Of a stretch of DNA of 64,000 nucleotides, positions 11,066-21,829 are shown piece by piece. The notes beneath the pieces were generated by a model. The model was not told where the DNA came from, ran no database searches, and saw nothing but the letters and a program-made list of their open reading frames with translations. Position 1 is the first letter of the stretch, and each line of letters starts with the position of its first letter. The stretch is from Mycoemilia scoparia (Eukaryota > Kickxellomycota > Kickxellomycetes > Kickxellales > Kickxellaceae), in NCBI GenBank assembly GCA_027575805.1, contig JANBPU010000017.1, positions 62,001-126,000 on the forward strand. The letters are read 5' to 3'. Position numbers and translations under genes: made by a program.

Positions 11066-12389
11066 ATGAAAATATGGGAGGAAGATCCTGAGGTGACGAA
11101 TGTCCAAGTCGTCGGGCATGAAGGCTGTTGGGTAGGTCTGAAGGGAAATTATAACCTGGCGTGGTACGAATTGAGTCGTAAGCATTTTATTTACTTTATC
11201 ATTTAAATGAATTTGCAAATACACCGTGTACTTGTGTTCCTTCCTCCAAACCCTAACCTTGAAACATTTCCATGTATTTTTAGGCCACAAACTTGGTTGG
11301 CTCGTGTCAGGTGTGCTCGCCCTTTTGGCCACATTGATATCTGTTTTCCTGATATGTCTCCATTTGCGAAACTACAGAACTCCAAAAGAGCAGCGCTACA
11401 TTATCAGAATTGTCCTTTTACTTCCAGTATTCAGTATTGGCTCATGGCTTAGTTATAGATTCTTTCATAAAGCCATCTATTTCGAGGCACTCAGAGATCT
11501 CTATGAGGCCCTCGCACTGTATTTCTTTATGGTACTACTTTTCAACTACATAGGTACGGATAAAAATGGCCAGCCGGACACTAAGCCTGAAGACCAGGAA
11601 CAGGGAGAATTGCTGACACAGAGTCAATCCAATGCCATTGTTGCGAGTGAACAGGCGCAGAGTGGACAGGAGGATAATACACAGGAAAATCACGAGGCTG
11701 TGACATGGCCATTTCCCTATTCTTGTAAAAAGATCAACCTTAAAAAGTCCGTATACATTGTTGCCATAACAGTAGGTATGTTTCAGTACTGCTTGATCAA
11801 GGTTATACTGACTGCAGTTATCATTATCTCCCAATTCTTTGGCAGATACTGTCCTCAAAGTTGGAGCCCCAAATACGCCAGCGTTTGGGTCACAGTTATA
11901 AATTTCATATCTGTATCAGTCGCATTGTATTATCTCTTTGCGCTATATCTTATTGTCAAAAAACCACTCTATGAAAAAAAGCCAGGGAAAAAGTTCGCAG
12001 CTATCAAGCTTGTGGTTTTCTTTGCATTTTGGCAAAAACTTATACTTCAAATTCTCAGTTTGGACAGATTTAACATCATCAAACAAACCAATGTATGGAC
12101 AAAAGAGGACATTGTAAACGGATTGAATTCGTTGCTTATTTGCTTTGAAATGTTCTGTTTTTCGATATTCTATTTCTTTGCATTTTCGTGGAAAGATTAC
12201 AAACTTGGGCCCAACGAGAGGCGCTATTATACCAGATGGAAGCTTTTTAATGATGCATTCAACATGTTTGATATATTCAGGCATGAAGACGAGTATGGTG
12301 TTGGGCTTGGCAGGATGCGTGCTTTGCCGAAGATACTAAAGAATAAAATGAAAAAAAAGAAAATAGGCGAGGAAGAAAAGGCAAAATAA
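11066..12389 (+). CDS. TMEM184 / OST-alpha-like (DUF300) membrane protein, paralogue 2
   Basis: Exons 11066-11177 and 11284-12389 join in phase 1 and give 405 residues. The exon-1 end (GNYNLAWYELS) and exon-2 start (HKLGWLVSG) match paralogue 1, and the intron is at the same codon. The signature PKYASVWVTVINFISVS is kept. The hydrophobic core is similar, but the loop after the third membrane segment (about residues 120-150) is unrelated and glutamine-rich. The C-terminus is shorter and ends in a lysine-rich tail (KNKMKKKKIGEEEKAK). A tandem duplication followed by divergence of the cytosolic parts explains both genes. Confidence 0.85.
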
Positions 12390-13291
12390 CCCTGCCATAA
12401 CTCCAAATCCTACTTCTTCATAGTCCAATCTCTTTATAATGTTAACTTGTATAGTAAATTGTTTTTGGATGTGGTCAATTAATAGTAAATAATGGTTATT
12501 CGTTTGGCTGTGATCGCCCATGCAGAAATTTAGCGGATACAATTGCACCTCTGATATTTTATTTCAGCTGTTTGTTTTGTTATTAGTGACAGGTTGGAAT
12601 CTGGCTATTTAAAGATGACACGATATAAAACAAGAACATTCTTTAGAGTCAAAATCCCAGTAACAAAAAATACAAAAAAGCAGATGGTAATGAATCCTGC
12701 TCCTAACAAACCAGATAAAGAAATCCCCATGTCAAGGAGTGCATTATTTGATAAATATTTATACATAAGCAGTATTCAGCCATGTGTACAGATATAGCCC
12801 AAAAGTACGGTTGAGGATTGAGCTCGGAATGGGCTCAAGCTGCAACAAACACATGACGCTTATATTGATGCGACCCACGCAGTAGCCAATATTTAGTACC
12901 ACTGCGATCACACCAGAAAGCCTGTGACTGCGTATCAGTCATTGGTATAATTAGACCAGGAATTTCCATTGCTAAACAGTCACACGACAAGGCTTTTCCG
13001 TTCTGTGATTATTTTTTTGTCTGTTGATAAAAAGGAATCAAGTTTTTCACTTCCAGAACTACAATAAGCCTTCGATTTTATGCATTGGTTGTGAGTAAGG
13101 AAAGATAAAAAGCGTGCTTGCTTGTACGTGTGTGTGTGTGTGTGTGTGTGTGCGTTTGGATAAAACAGTCGCCGCTATAAATTTGTTTTTGGGGAAGCTT
13201 ATGCAAGTTGACACTTTGGCTTGGCTATACCTTTTTTCATTCGTATCTTGCTCTATTTATCATTTTAAAGGTAGAAATATACCATTCTAGT
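12390..13291. other. Intergenic interval, no gene seen
   Basis: It holds a (GT)n tract at about 13129-13152 and otherwise AT-rich unique sequence. A 67-codon ORF at 12594-12797 lacks any recognisable feature. The frame of the downstream TLC gene stays open up to 13208, so that gene may begin somewhat upstream of the ATG used here. Confidence 0.4.
13129..13152. repeat. (GT)n microsatellite
   Basis: About eleven consecutive GT units lie 140 bases upstream of the TLC-domain gene. Confidence 0.9.
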
Positions 13292-14605
13292 ATGCTCCAG
13301 CTTGTCCTCAGTGCTTTAAAAACAAACCCGACCGGGCAGCCTTTCTTTGACTTTATCGGGCTGCCAGTTCTAAGCCGATTCTGGCCGTATGTCGTTATAA
13401 GCGCCCTGTTCTTTCACACAGTGACTTTAGTCTCCGACCCTATCTCGCGCCTCATATTTGGCGCAGCATATACAAAGCTTGCGAAACCAAAGAAGTACAG
13501 CTGGAGTATTAGAGTGGCCTCACACATCCATGCCATGTACGCCTTGATTGCATTAATTCCCTTATTCTACTCTGAACCCCTCAACAAGGACCGGGTTTTC
13601 GGACAGTCGGACTACGCTTCTTTGGTTAACTCCGTTGTTTGTGGGTAGGTGTTGTGGAGCTACGATCAGAAATCGCCTTGTAGCCTATCAGGCATATCAT
13701 TTGATACTGATATATATTGTTGCAAGCACTGCAAAATGCTGATACTAACCATATACCACTCTAACCACAATGGATGCGACTGCGTTTTATGTACCAAAAC
13801 AGGTATTTCCTCTGGGACTTGATATTATGTATACGTGAATTCAAGCAATTCGGCGTAGGCTTTTTGGCCCACGCTATGTTGGCTTTGTTTGTCTACATCC
13901 AGGCATACGTGAGTATTATCTTCCTTCCTATCAATTTCTACAGCCACCCTGTATTTGTCAGGAGCAAATCTTTGTTCACATACACCAACCACATGCAACG
14001 TTCGTGGTCGATTATTTCTATTTAGAGACCCTGCGTTCAGTACTATGGTCCTCGGTTTTTGCTCCTCGAGCTCACGACAATTCCTCTCAATAACCATTGG
14101 TTCATGGTAAGTTTCTGGCCAAACGGGAGGAACCCACTTATCTTCCCTTGGCTGGTAAAAACAAGTCCAAATGAAAATTCAGTCACCAATGATAGCCACA
14201 CCACTAACGGGTTGGTTTTTGCAGGAAAAGCTGGGGATAGCCGGACTCTTGCCCACCGTCAACGGAGCCATTTTAATGGTTTCATACTTCTTTATCAGGG
14301 TTATCTACAGCACATATCTGTCATATCATATATTTGGTAAGCTGTCCTTTATGCACAGATACGCATCCGTGCGGCCTATTCTGGCATCGTTGTTAGCCAA
14401 ATATTTACCTATCTATCATTCTTTACATGTAGCTGATCTCGCAGCAGCTGGAGATCTAATCCCAACTTGGCTTTATTACATGTATCGAGTTGCCAATACC
14501 ACGTCATGCCTCCTTAACTACTACTGGTTTTATAAGCTCATGCAGGGCTTTATCCGCCGCCTTGGCAATAAGGAGGCTCCAGCAAAGACCCTCAAGCAGC
14601 AGTAG
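13292..14605 (+). CDS. TLC-domain (TRAM/LAG1/CLN8) multi-pass membrane protein
   Basis: Five exons, 13292-13644, 13803-13908, 14026-14106, 14225-14336 and 14433-14605, join in consistent phases and give 274 residues. Features of the TLC fold (TMEM56/TLCD4-like branch) include a SWSIRVASHIHAMYAL helix, a LWDLILCIREFKQFG segment, the conserved LLLELTTIPLNNHWFM region and a final YYWFYKLMQGF helix. The last intron is a multiple of three and lacks stops, so retention would keep the frame; the spliced form (YHIF then ADLAAAGD) matches the family better. An in-frame ATG at 13208 is an alternative start. TLC proteins act in ceramide or other lipid metabolism or sensing, usually in the ER; the specific role here is unknown. 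Confidence 0.75.
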
Positions 14606-15018
14606 AGGCACCCAAGAGCTTCCAGCAAGTAGATTACTGTCTCTTCAAATGTGCAATAGCAATAGCAATAGCAACAATAATAATATATTACAGCATCCAT
14701 ATCCTCCCAGTAATACCGTACATAGCTCTTGTTTGTTGATTGGTTTATAAGCAAATTTGTATTACTATATTTTAACAAAACATACTATCCTCCTCACGTT
14801 AGTGCGATTTGTTTGAGCCAAAAGTATTGTAAAGACACACATGTGGATTTATTTTCCAAATTTATAGGAAAAGCTAATTGTAATAGAGCGCGGATGTAGC
14901 TAGGGCTCTTGCCTTGTATACAAAGTGGCCGAGGATTTAGACTTTGCTAATGTACATGATGGTGGCCAGCTAACGTGTTCGCTACGACATTCAAGCATAA
15001 AGATACAAATTCGTCGTC
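14606..15018. other. Short interval between convergent genes
   Basis: It lies between the 3' ends of the TLC gene (+) and the dehydrogenase gene (-). The only notable feature is a GCAATA repeat turning into ACAATAATAAT at 14653-14686, in the probable 3' UTR of the TLC gene. Confidence 0.5.
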
Positions 15019-16257
15019 CTATAGTCGAGGTTTGATGACATATTGCTGATTTCCAATCACGCTGCCCCCATCTACAGGAATAACAGCACCATTGACATAA
15101 GAGCCAGCTTTAGAAGAAAGGTAGACGCATATGCCGGCCATGTCTTCAGGTCGACCAATGCGTCTCAACGGAATGTGCTTCAAGATTTCATCATGGTTTG
15201 CATCCAAGGTAGCCTTCATCATCTTAGATTGGAACGGGCCAGGAGCGATGGCATTGACGGTTATATTGGCATTGCCAAGGTTAGCAGCCATGACGCGGCT
15301 CAGGTGGTGGAGACCAGCCTTGGAGGCCGAGTAGGCGTAGGTTTCCTGAGTTGGGATTCGAATACCATCAATGGATCCAACATTGATTACTCTTGAAGGA
15401 TCCTCATGGGTGCCCTTTTTCTTTAGCAAAGGAACCAACCTACAAAACAGCAAGCAGTGATTAGTCAGAATTGATTATTGGTTGATACGGCCAAGAGGTG
15501 TACGCATAACTGGTAGAGCCTCCTCTAAAAGTGTACTAAAATGATTTCTCCAATGCCAGCCTAAAATGTATGACTCGTGGGCTAAGCTTGCTGGCGGCAT
15601 ATATGGACACGGAGAATTGGTTCACTTTTGATGGTGAACCTGCTAACCGTCAATTTATCAGAGAATCATGCAGACATGGCGCATGTGACTTACAGCTGGG
15701 TAAGGGTAAACACACGCTGGAGGTTGAGATTGATGACTTTGGCAAATCCTTTGTCTGGATACTCTTCTAGAGATGATGCCCAGTTGGCTATATAGTGACC
15801 AAAGTAGTGACATGTTATTAGTTATTTATCATTTTCTAGGTTTACATTGATCTGTGCTGAGATGCTTTCACGAACCTCCACTATTGTTTACCAATATGTC
15901 AATGCCTATAGAGATCACAATGGTAAGGTTTAGTTGCCAACATTCATACATATATAGAAGTAGTTATCCAAACTGGGCTGACTACTTACCTTCAGGCTCC
16001 CGCTCCTCAAGCTGCTCCGCTACCGATTTTACCTGGTTGTAGTCCTGTAGGTCTGCTGACAGGCTGATGCACCGTCCAGGGCCAAGTTCATTGAGTGCCC
16101 GGGCTGCCTGATCACACGCACCCTTGTTGCGGCTCACTATGTAAACCTTGACACCGTTTCGTACAAAGCCTTCAGCAACCATGTATCCAATGCCCCTGCC
16201 ACCACCGGTCACGACAGCTACTTTTCCCGAAACATCAAAGAGCTCTTTCAAATCCAT
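15019..16257 (-). CDS. Short-chain dehydrogenase/reductase (RhlG / 3-oxoacyl-reductase-like)
   Basis: Four exons, 15990-16257, 15876-15905 (only 30 bp), 15694-15787 and 15019-15439, give 270 residues in frame. The classical SDR motifs are all present: nucleotide-binding TGGGRGIG (residues 17-24), NNSG (96-99), a catalytic Ser near 153, and YxxxK at Tyr167-Lys171 (YSASK). GPFQSKM follows the active site, as in the NAD(P)H-dependent reductase group that includes rhamnolipid 3-oxoacyl reductase and fungal relatives. The substrate is unknown. Intron 2 has a weak donor (GTTCGT), and intron 3 (15440-15693) carries a B-family repeat. The protein ends in PRL, only loosely like a peroxisomal signal. 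An upstream in-frame start at 16356 is possible, but the ATG at 16257 fits the family. Confidence 0.85.
15508..15652. mobile_element. MITE-like element, family B copy 1, inside an SDR intron
   Basis: The left end CCTCCTCTAAAAGTGTAC and right end CACTTTTGATGGTGAACC are imperfect inverted repeats. The core CTAAAATGTATGACTCGTGG matches other B copies. It lies wholly within intron 3 of the dehydrogenase gene and leaves the splice sites intact. Confidence 0.7.
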
Positions 16258-16785
16258 TATATGGTTGGTGTACTGCAAAGTGTATGTATGTATATATATA
16301 TATTGTAAGGCAAAGAGGAAAGGCGCAACAATAGGATAGGATTTACTAGCGAGCAAACAAAAGTGGTGGGTAATTTGCTTTGACCAAAAGGGATCAATTT
16401 ATATGTTCAAGATTAGGCTAATGCTAGCAAAAGCCTCAACTTCGGTGCTCCACAATGACCGACTGATTTACACGCATATGACAAGAGTCTGCACATGACC
16501 CGGGATCATCTACTATCATCCCCGCCTTTCACATCAAGGGTGTATCAACTAAACTAACGAACCATAGTGTATCTCCTATTGCTCAAGATCACAAGCTGAC
16601 GGACCTTAGTTATTCTGCTTGGGTATTGCTGCCAAATATTACTACCATGAATTTTGCCACACCCAATCCCATTCTGTTTAGCTTCTCACCACGCCTGCTA
16701 TTTGGTGTATGCCCGTATTCCTATTAATAATCACTGCCATTCTGACAATGGACTCTAATTGCTGATTACGTTTTTCTAGTTATAA

Positions 16786-16918
16786 TTCCCAGCCTCCTCT
16801 AAAAGTGCGCCAGGATAATCTCTCCAGTTCCAACCTAGAAGATTTGGCTTATTGGCCAAATGTACAGGCATGTATAGGAGTGATACTTGGCTCACTTTAA
16901 ATGGAGAGCCCGCCGGCT
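16786..16918. mobile_element. MITE-like element, family B copy 2
   Basis: It begins with GCCTCCTCTAAAAGTGCGCC and ends with CTCACTTTAAATGGAGAGCC. The core is more diverged than in other copies. It abuts copy 3, which lies in the opposite orientation, so the two are arranged back to back. Confidence 0.6.
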
Positions 16919-17163
16919 GGTAAGTTGTCCACTAAAAAGGAACAGACAGATACCCGATGATTAAGCATTTTATTACTCCTATGGGGGTAGCTGTATGCCA
17001 CATACACTAAATTTGTGTTAGGAACAGACAGATACCCTCGTACATTCCCTGCAAGCCAGCCCATAACCCATACATTTTAGCTGGAGTCTCTGCGATGATT
17101 GGCTGGTATCTAAGGGAGTATCTTAGTGCCGCACTTTTAGGGGGGAGACTGCTCTGCCAACCC
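16915..17163. mobile_element. MITE-like element, family B copy 3, enlarged by an internal insertion
   Basis: The ends are TGGTAAGTTGTCCACTAAAA and GCACTTTTAGGGGGGAGACT. The core, in reverse orientation, reads CCCATACATTTTAGCTGGAG. An 18-base word, AGGAACAGACAGATACCC, occurs at 16938-16955 and again at 17020-17037, with 64 bases between. Other copies have this word once, so about 82 bp was inserted or duplicated here. Confidence 0.65.
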
Positions 17164-17729
17164 TTGTATGCTTGCTCAAAGACAAATCAGATGAACTAAT
17201 TGTAGCCATCCAGGTGAAGCGGGGGAATTGTTTCTCCTCAAACCAATCATCCGTTTTGGATATTCTGAATGGCTCAAAATTTCTGTTGACAGTAATTAGC
17301 TTGCTAGAACATTTTGGGTTTTTTGGCATTGGACTTCTGAAAAGGAAAAGGATCAGATTGTTCAGCCTTGGGGTGTATACAGTGGTGGGTATGCGGACCA
17401 GGGGCTTGAGAGTGGGGGATGGTGCGTTGATCATGAGGCACCATCAGTACAAAAGTTTTGGCATAGGCATCCATAAGACTCTGGAGCTGCAAGTGTTCCA
17501 CCATCCTAACCACATGGGCAGTAGCTAGGCCAGCTGGTGTCTCATCCTAAATGGATAGATATTCCCAAAGGCAGGGGATGACCCAATGACAAAGTACCCC
17601 TATGTTGATCCCGTTTGATATTTCTTGCTTGGAACAAATGACTTGGTATACTGTTTATTAATTTATAAACCAGCGATTTCGTCCCGCCGTTCTCTTCTTG
17701 TTTTCCCCCTTACTTTTTCCTAGATAAAC

Positions 17730-20259
17730 ATGAAATTCGCAAAGACTCTAGAGTCAGCATCGCATGAGCTGCCGCAGGATTGGAGGCCATACCTGGTCCA
17801 GTATAAGGTCCTGAAGAAAAGCATAAAGAACATAGTCAAAGAACTGGAGCAAACTTTATCGGACTTAGACCCCGATATTGCTACTGCTGCTGGGTTTTCG
17901 AGAGAAGGAAGTGAGGATTCGGCAAAAAGTGTAACTAGCGACAATAGCCAAGTGTCATGCCCCGCTATTTGCTTGTCTGATACAGACGAATTCATAAAGG
18001 AGGGAGTCTCGTCTCCGGAGTTAGGCCCTAAGCCACTAATATCGATTGAAAAGGCAATTGATTATGATATCACAAGTAAGGGTTTAAAAGATTACCCAGG
18101 TCAAGCCATGCATGATATTTGGAATACATGAACTTATTTATTATTTTGCAACTGCTTATAGAGGACGACACTGGCGTTCACCCAGTTCTGACCATAAAAG
18201 TGCGGAAAGCTGCACACTTTACTCTTGTCCCTGATGAAGGGGTATCTATTTCAGACGAGGATAACAAAGCTCAAAGCACAGAGGATGTACAGTATTTACA
18301 AACAGCACAAGCTTTACACACTGCGGCTATTAATGGCCGAAATCTAGATCTAGAGCAAGAGCAGGATCGCGACAAGTAAGTTACATATGGTCAAGCCCTA
18401 GTATACTAAAATAAATATTCTTGTAGCTGTAGCCACCATTACTCAATATTATTTGTAATCCTTGCACTAGGAAAATTACTCTACATCTCAAGGAGGACCA
18501 GGCCTTTTACGACCTACTGATGGGTTATATTGATAAAATAAAGACATTCGAAGAATCGAGGCTATCACAGTATAACAGCAATGTAACAGAACTTGGTAGC
18601 GAGTTGTCCTTGACCGTAAGTTGCAATATATGTATATATATGTGAATTAAGTAAGCTATTTGGTAGGTTCTCTATCAAAAGTGTACCTAATTGTACTCTC
18701 ATGCTTCTAGCAAATTTGGCTCATGAGCCATAAATTTTATGTTGGAGTTGGAGAGTTTACTCTGGTACATTTTTAGCGGGGATTCTGCCGTTTTCTTTTA
18801 TAATCTGAATGTTAATATTAATGCTTATTACATTTCATATTAGGTCCAGCCGAAAAAGAAAGACCTAGCTTTATGGTAAATATGACAAAAATAATGTGTA
18901 TATATATATATTCCAAAAATACGTTCACTTTAACATCTCCCCATTATTAAAATACTCGATAGGCGGGAGATATTTCGGATCTACCTCGACCTAGACATCT
19001 GGTGTCATAATGAAAACGATCACAGAAATATCTGTGCCACAAATGAAGGAAGAGAAAATTTGGATGAATTTAACAATCAAGTCAAGAAACTCAGTCTGGT
19101 AAGTATTCGTTATACTACATATATATATCTAGAGAATACGATAACAGTGTTTTAGTTGCGAGTAAAGACCTGACAGTTCATGTTAATTCTGTAAAATAAT
19201 TTAGCACAAAAAGCTCAGCTCACGGTCTCGTCAAGCATTCAAAAAATTCATAATGGTGAGTTTACAACTCATTTTTCTGGTTATTGTTTTGTTATAAACT
19301 AAATCGAATATTAAAATCAATGCTGCATTCCAATTGGTATAGCTAAACGAGGAATTAGTCAAGATCCGGCTATTTGAAGAGATGAATGAAGAGGCTACGA
19401 GGAAGATTATAAAGAAGCACGATAAACGAACTCACCTTGTGTATGTAAAGAACCCTGCCTTTGTAAACCAAATGCTCTGGCTAGATATACATACAGACTA
19501 ACCATATACATTGTCTTCTCCTTATTTAGTGCCAAGGAGAAGTTTCCTCAAGCTGTGAGCATTGATGCAGCATTTCTTTCAAAGTGCCTAATGTACGCTA
19601 TAATGGTATGTATCCTGGCAATTAGTTTAACATGAGTAGAAACAAAAGACATACGCCGATTGCCAACATGTTCTTTTGAATTCTCTAGTCCAATTTGATA
19701 ACAGTCGTCCCTCAAGTCGATGATCATTCCTGCCCAATGTGCTTAGGTTAGTATCCATTCATCGCTAGCTATCTCCCTTTGAAAACGCCATGGCCATACA
19801 CAGTCTATAAAAATGACTTTGAAATCAACTATAGGTTTATACTGGAGGCCCGTCAGGCTGCAATGTAACCACATTTTCTGCTCTCGGTGTCTGATAAAAG
19901 CCTCAAGAAGAAAGTTATTTGATTGTCCTGTTTGTCGCTCGAAGAAATCGGTGTATAATGCTGGAATAGGTATGCGTATATTACTATTGTTCTTGCTCTA
20001 TAGTTCTATACGGCACAACATGCATTTCGGTATTTATACGATATTTCATAACAATCTTGCTAAAACAATGTCTTGAAAACATACATGTAAAATAGATAAT
20101 ATCGACAACAGTCTGGCAAAGTTCTTGAAACTATACTTTCCCCAAGAAGTTAAGGCAAAAAAATCGGAGATCAAGAAGGAAATTGCTGAAGAAGAGTCTG
20201 AGGCACTTCGTCTGATACTTGCAAAAAGACAAGATGACCGTGTTTGCACAATAATGTAA
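17730..20259 (+). CDS. SPX-RING ubiquitin ligase (RING-14-like)
   Basis: Eleven exons: 17730-18075, 18162-18375, 18471-18615, 18844-18875, 18963-19098, 19205-19255, 19343-19440, 19530-19605, 19689-19746, 19835-19969 and 20096-20259. They join in consistent phase to 484 residues. The N-terminus MKFAKTLESASHELPQDWRP with YLVQYKVLKKSIK is an SPX start, the domain that binds inositol pyrophosphates to report phosphate status. The SPX is interrupted by long acidic/serine segments (residues ~50-170), and its later helices lie in exons 3-7. A C3HC4 RING follows at ~380-430 (CPMC, CNHIFCSRC, CPVC), with a lysine/glutamate-rich tail. Fungal RING-14 and plant NLA/BAH1 combine the same domains and act as E3 ligases linked to phosphate homeostasis. 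Intron 3 holds a B-family element. Confidence 0.85.
18657..18791. mobile_element. MITE-like element, family B copy 4, inside an SPX-RING intron
   Basis: The left end GGTTCTCTATCAAAAGTGTA and right end GGTACATTTTTAGCGGGGAT are imperfect inverted repeats. It lies in intron 3 (18616-18843), clear of both splice sites. Confidence 0.65.
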
Positions 20260-20453
20260 TAATATAGCAGTTTTCACCTCTCACCACTTTTGATATTCCC
20301 ATCCCAATAGAGGTCATTTAATGTATTTTAATAAACTCAATCGGCATAAAACTGCAAGTGTGTTATATTAAATGGAAATCTCTATTCCGAATGAAGCAAT
20401 TTATTTAAATAGTAGCTTGGAAACATTTTTGTGCTATGTATTTCTAGTCAACT

Positions 20454-21587
20454 TCATGAAGCATTTGGATCAATCTCGCCGAGATACAGCGTATGGTCCG
20501 CACTAGCAGTGAGGACTATGGGTTCCTTTGGATGCCAGTCAACATCGTTCACCGTTCCTGTGTGCCCCGGAAGTTTGTAACGGATGTTGGCTGTTCTCTT
20601 GTCCCAGATGGTGACCGATCTGTCTCCGCTTCCGCTGACAATCATGGCTTCGTCATTGCTAAAGGATGGGCGGATGAGGTTCTTTTCAAATCCATGAGGC
20701 GCTCCTCCATAAACCGCCTCGCACCTTGTTGGTAGCGTTGTAAAAGGCTGTATGTCCCACAGACGCACAGTATTATCCATGGAGGCAGAAACAAGATGGT
20801 GCCCAGTGACAGGTGCGAGTGAGAGCCCAGTAACTGTGTCTGAGTGGCCTTTTAGGACATATTCATGCTTTTCCATTCTGATGTCCCAAGCTATGATATT
20901 GTTGTCGATTGACCCGGAAAAGATTGTGTCTCCATTGGCAGAAAAGCACACAGAGGTGACTGGCCATCTATTTTCAAACTCTTGTACATGGCTCTTTTGG
21001 CGCGAATCCCAGATCTTGATTGTTCCATCATCACTGCCGCTCCCAATAATAAAGCTCTCTCCGCTAAACCTAGGCTTGGTGCAGCAAGAGTTGACTATCT
21101 TTGTATGTCCTTTTAATTTTCTTATCCTTTCTCCAGATTCGGTATCCCATATTCCCAGCGTGTTGTCGGAGCTTGCCGAAAATATTTGACTATCATCTGG
21201 CGACCAGCAGACTTCCAAAACCGCTCCAGTATGTCCACGAAGAATTCCGTAGTTTTTGCACTCTCCATATGTATTCCATAAAAGTATTGTTTTATCGCTT
21301 GATGCCGAAGCAAAATGCTCTCCGCTGTGATTGAATTTACAGGAAAGAATGGACCCCTCGTGGCCTGTTAACCGCATAATGGGATGCGCTAGGCCGGATG
21401 ACCTTTTAATAGTTGCTTTGACGACAACTCCTCCCCCTCCTGATCCCGAATCTGACTGAATAACAACGCCAGAGGATGCGTTTCCATCGTCGTTATTTGC
21501 TTTTGATTTTTTAACTACCACTGCACTGCTAAACTGGCCCGCATTTTCATTGTAATTATCCAAATCCTTTCTCTTTGCTTCTGCCAT
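20454..21587 (-). CDS. SNRNP40: U5 snRNP 40 kDa WD40 protein (SNRNP40/WDR57-like)
   Basis: This is a single-exon 377-residue protein. A ~60-residue basic then serine/glycine-rich N-terminus (KKSKANNDD) is followed by seven WD40 repeats with GH and WD hallmarks (LTGHEGSILSCKFNHSGEHF, LRGHTGAVLEVCWSPDDSQI, LKGHTKIVNSC, LKGHSDTVTGLSL, LPGHTGTVNDVDW). The tail DHTLYLGEIDP closes the propeller. This order, and the ACTAS/ASDKTILLW type first blade, match the U5 snRNP component that contacts Prp8 in the spliceosome. It lies tail to tail with the SPX-RING gene (195 bp apart) and upstream of another WD40 gene on the same strand. Confidence in the ortholog is high. Confidence 0.9.
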   Translation of the reverse strand: MAEAKRKDLDNYNENAGQFSSAVVVKKSKANNDDGNASSGVVIQSDSGSGGGGVVVKATIKRSSGLAHPIMRLTGHEGSILSCKFNHSGEHFASASSDKTILLWNTYGECKNYGILRGHTGAVLEVCWSPDDSQIFSASSDNTLGIWDTESGERIRKLKGHTKIVNSCCTKPRFSGESFIIGSGSDDGTIKIWDSRQKSHVQEFENRWPVTSVCFSANGDTIFSGSIDNNIIAWDIRMEKHEYVLKGHSDTVTGLSLAPVTGHHLVSASMDNTVRLWDIQPFTTLPTRCEAVYGGAPHGFEKNLIRPSFSNDEAMIVSGSGDRSVTIWDKRTANIRYKLPGHTGTVNDVDWHPKEPIVLTASADHTLYLGEIDPNAS

Positions 21588-21829
21588 ATTATCTACAAAT
21601 ATGTCTATATAATATTAATAGCAATTATCAAAAGATAAAGCTTATGTTGGACCTCTGGAAAGTAGCACGCTGTGCTAGTATAAAAGATAATTTAAGATAT
21701 TTGGACGACTCAATAATAAATAAAAAATATTTTGTTGATTATATTTCAAGGTTCATCCGTGTAAATCTTGTTGATTATGGGTATATTGCTAAAATAACAA
21801 CCTTTCTAGGAAATTCTTGAGTATACTGC

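Larger units (their letters stand above)
16258..17729. other. Divergent intergenic interval rich in B-family repeats
   Basis: This is the upstream region shared by the dehydrogenase (-) and the SPX-RING gene (+). It holds two adjoining B elements (16786-16918 and 16915-17163). Overlapping ORFs of 70-118 codons on both strands between 17123 and 17528 have no recognisable domain; this could be a decayed gene or element, and I do not call it a gene. Confidence 0.45.

Noticed and set aside
15570..15770. 66-codon plus-strand ORF
   Set aside because: It runs through the B element in the SDR intron and the antisense of exon 3, so it is not a gene.
17123..17528. Overlapping ORFs of 103 and 118 codons on opposite strands
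   Set aside because: Neither has a recognisable domain, and one overlaps a B-family element. A decayed gene is possible but not supported.
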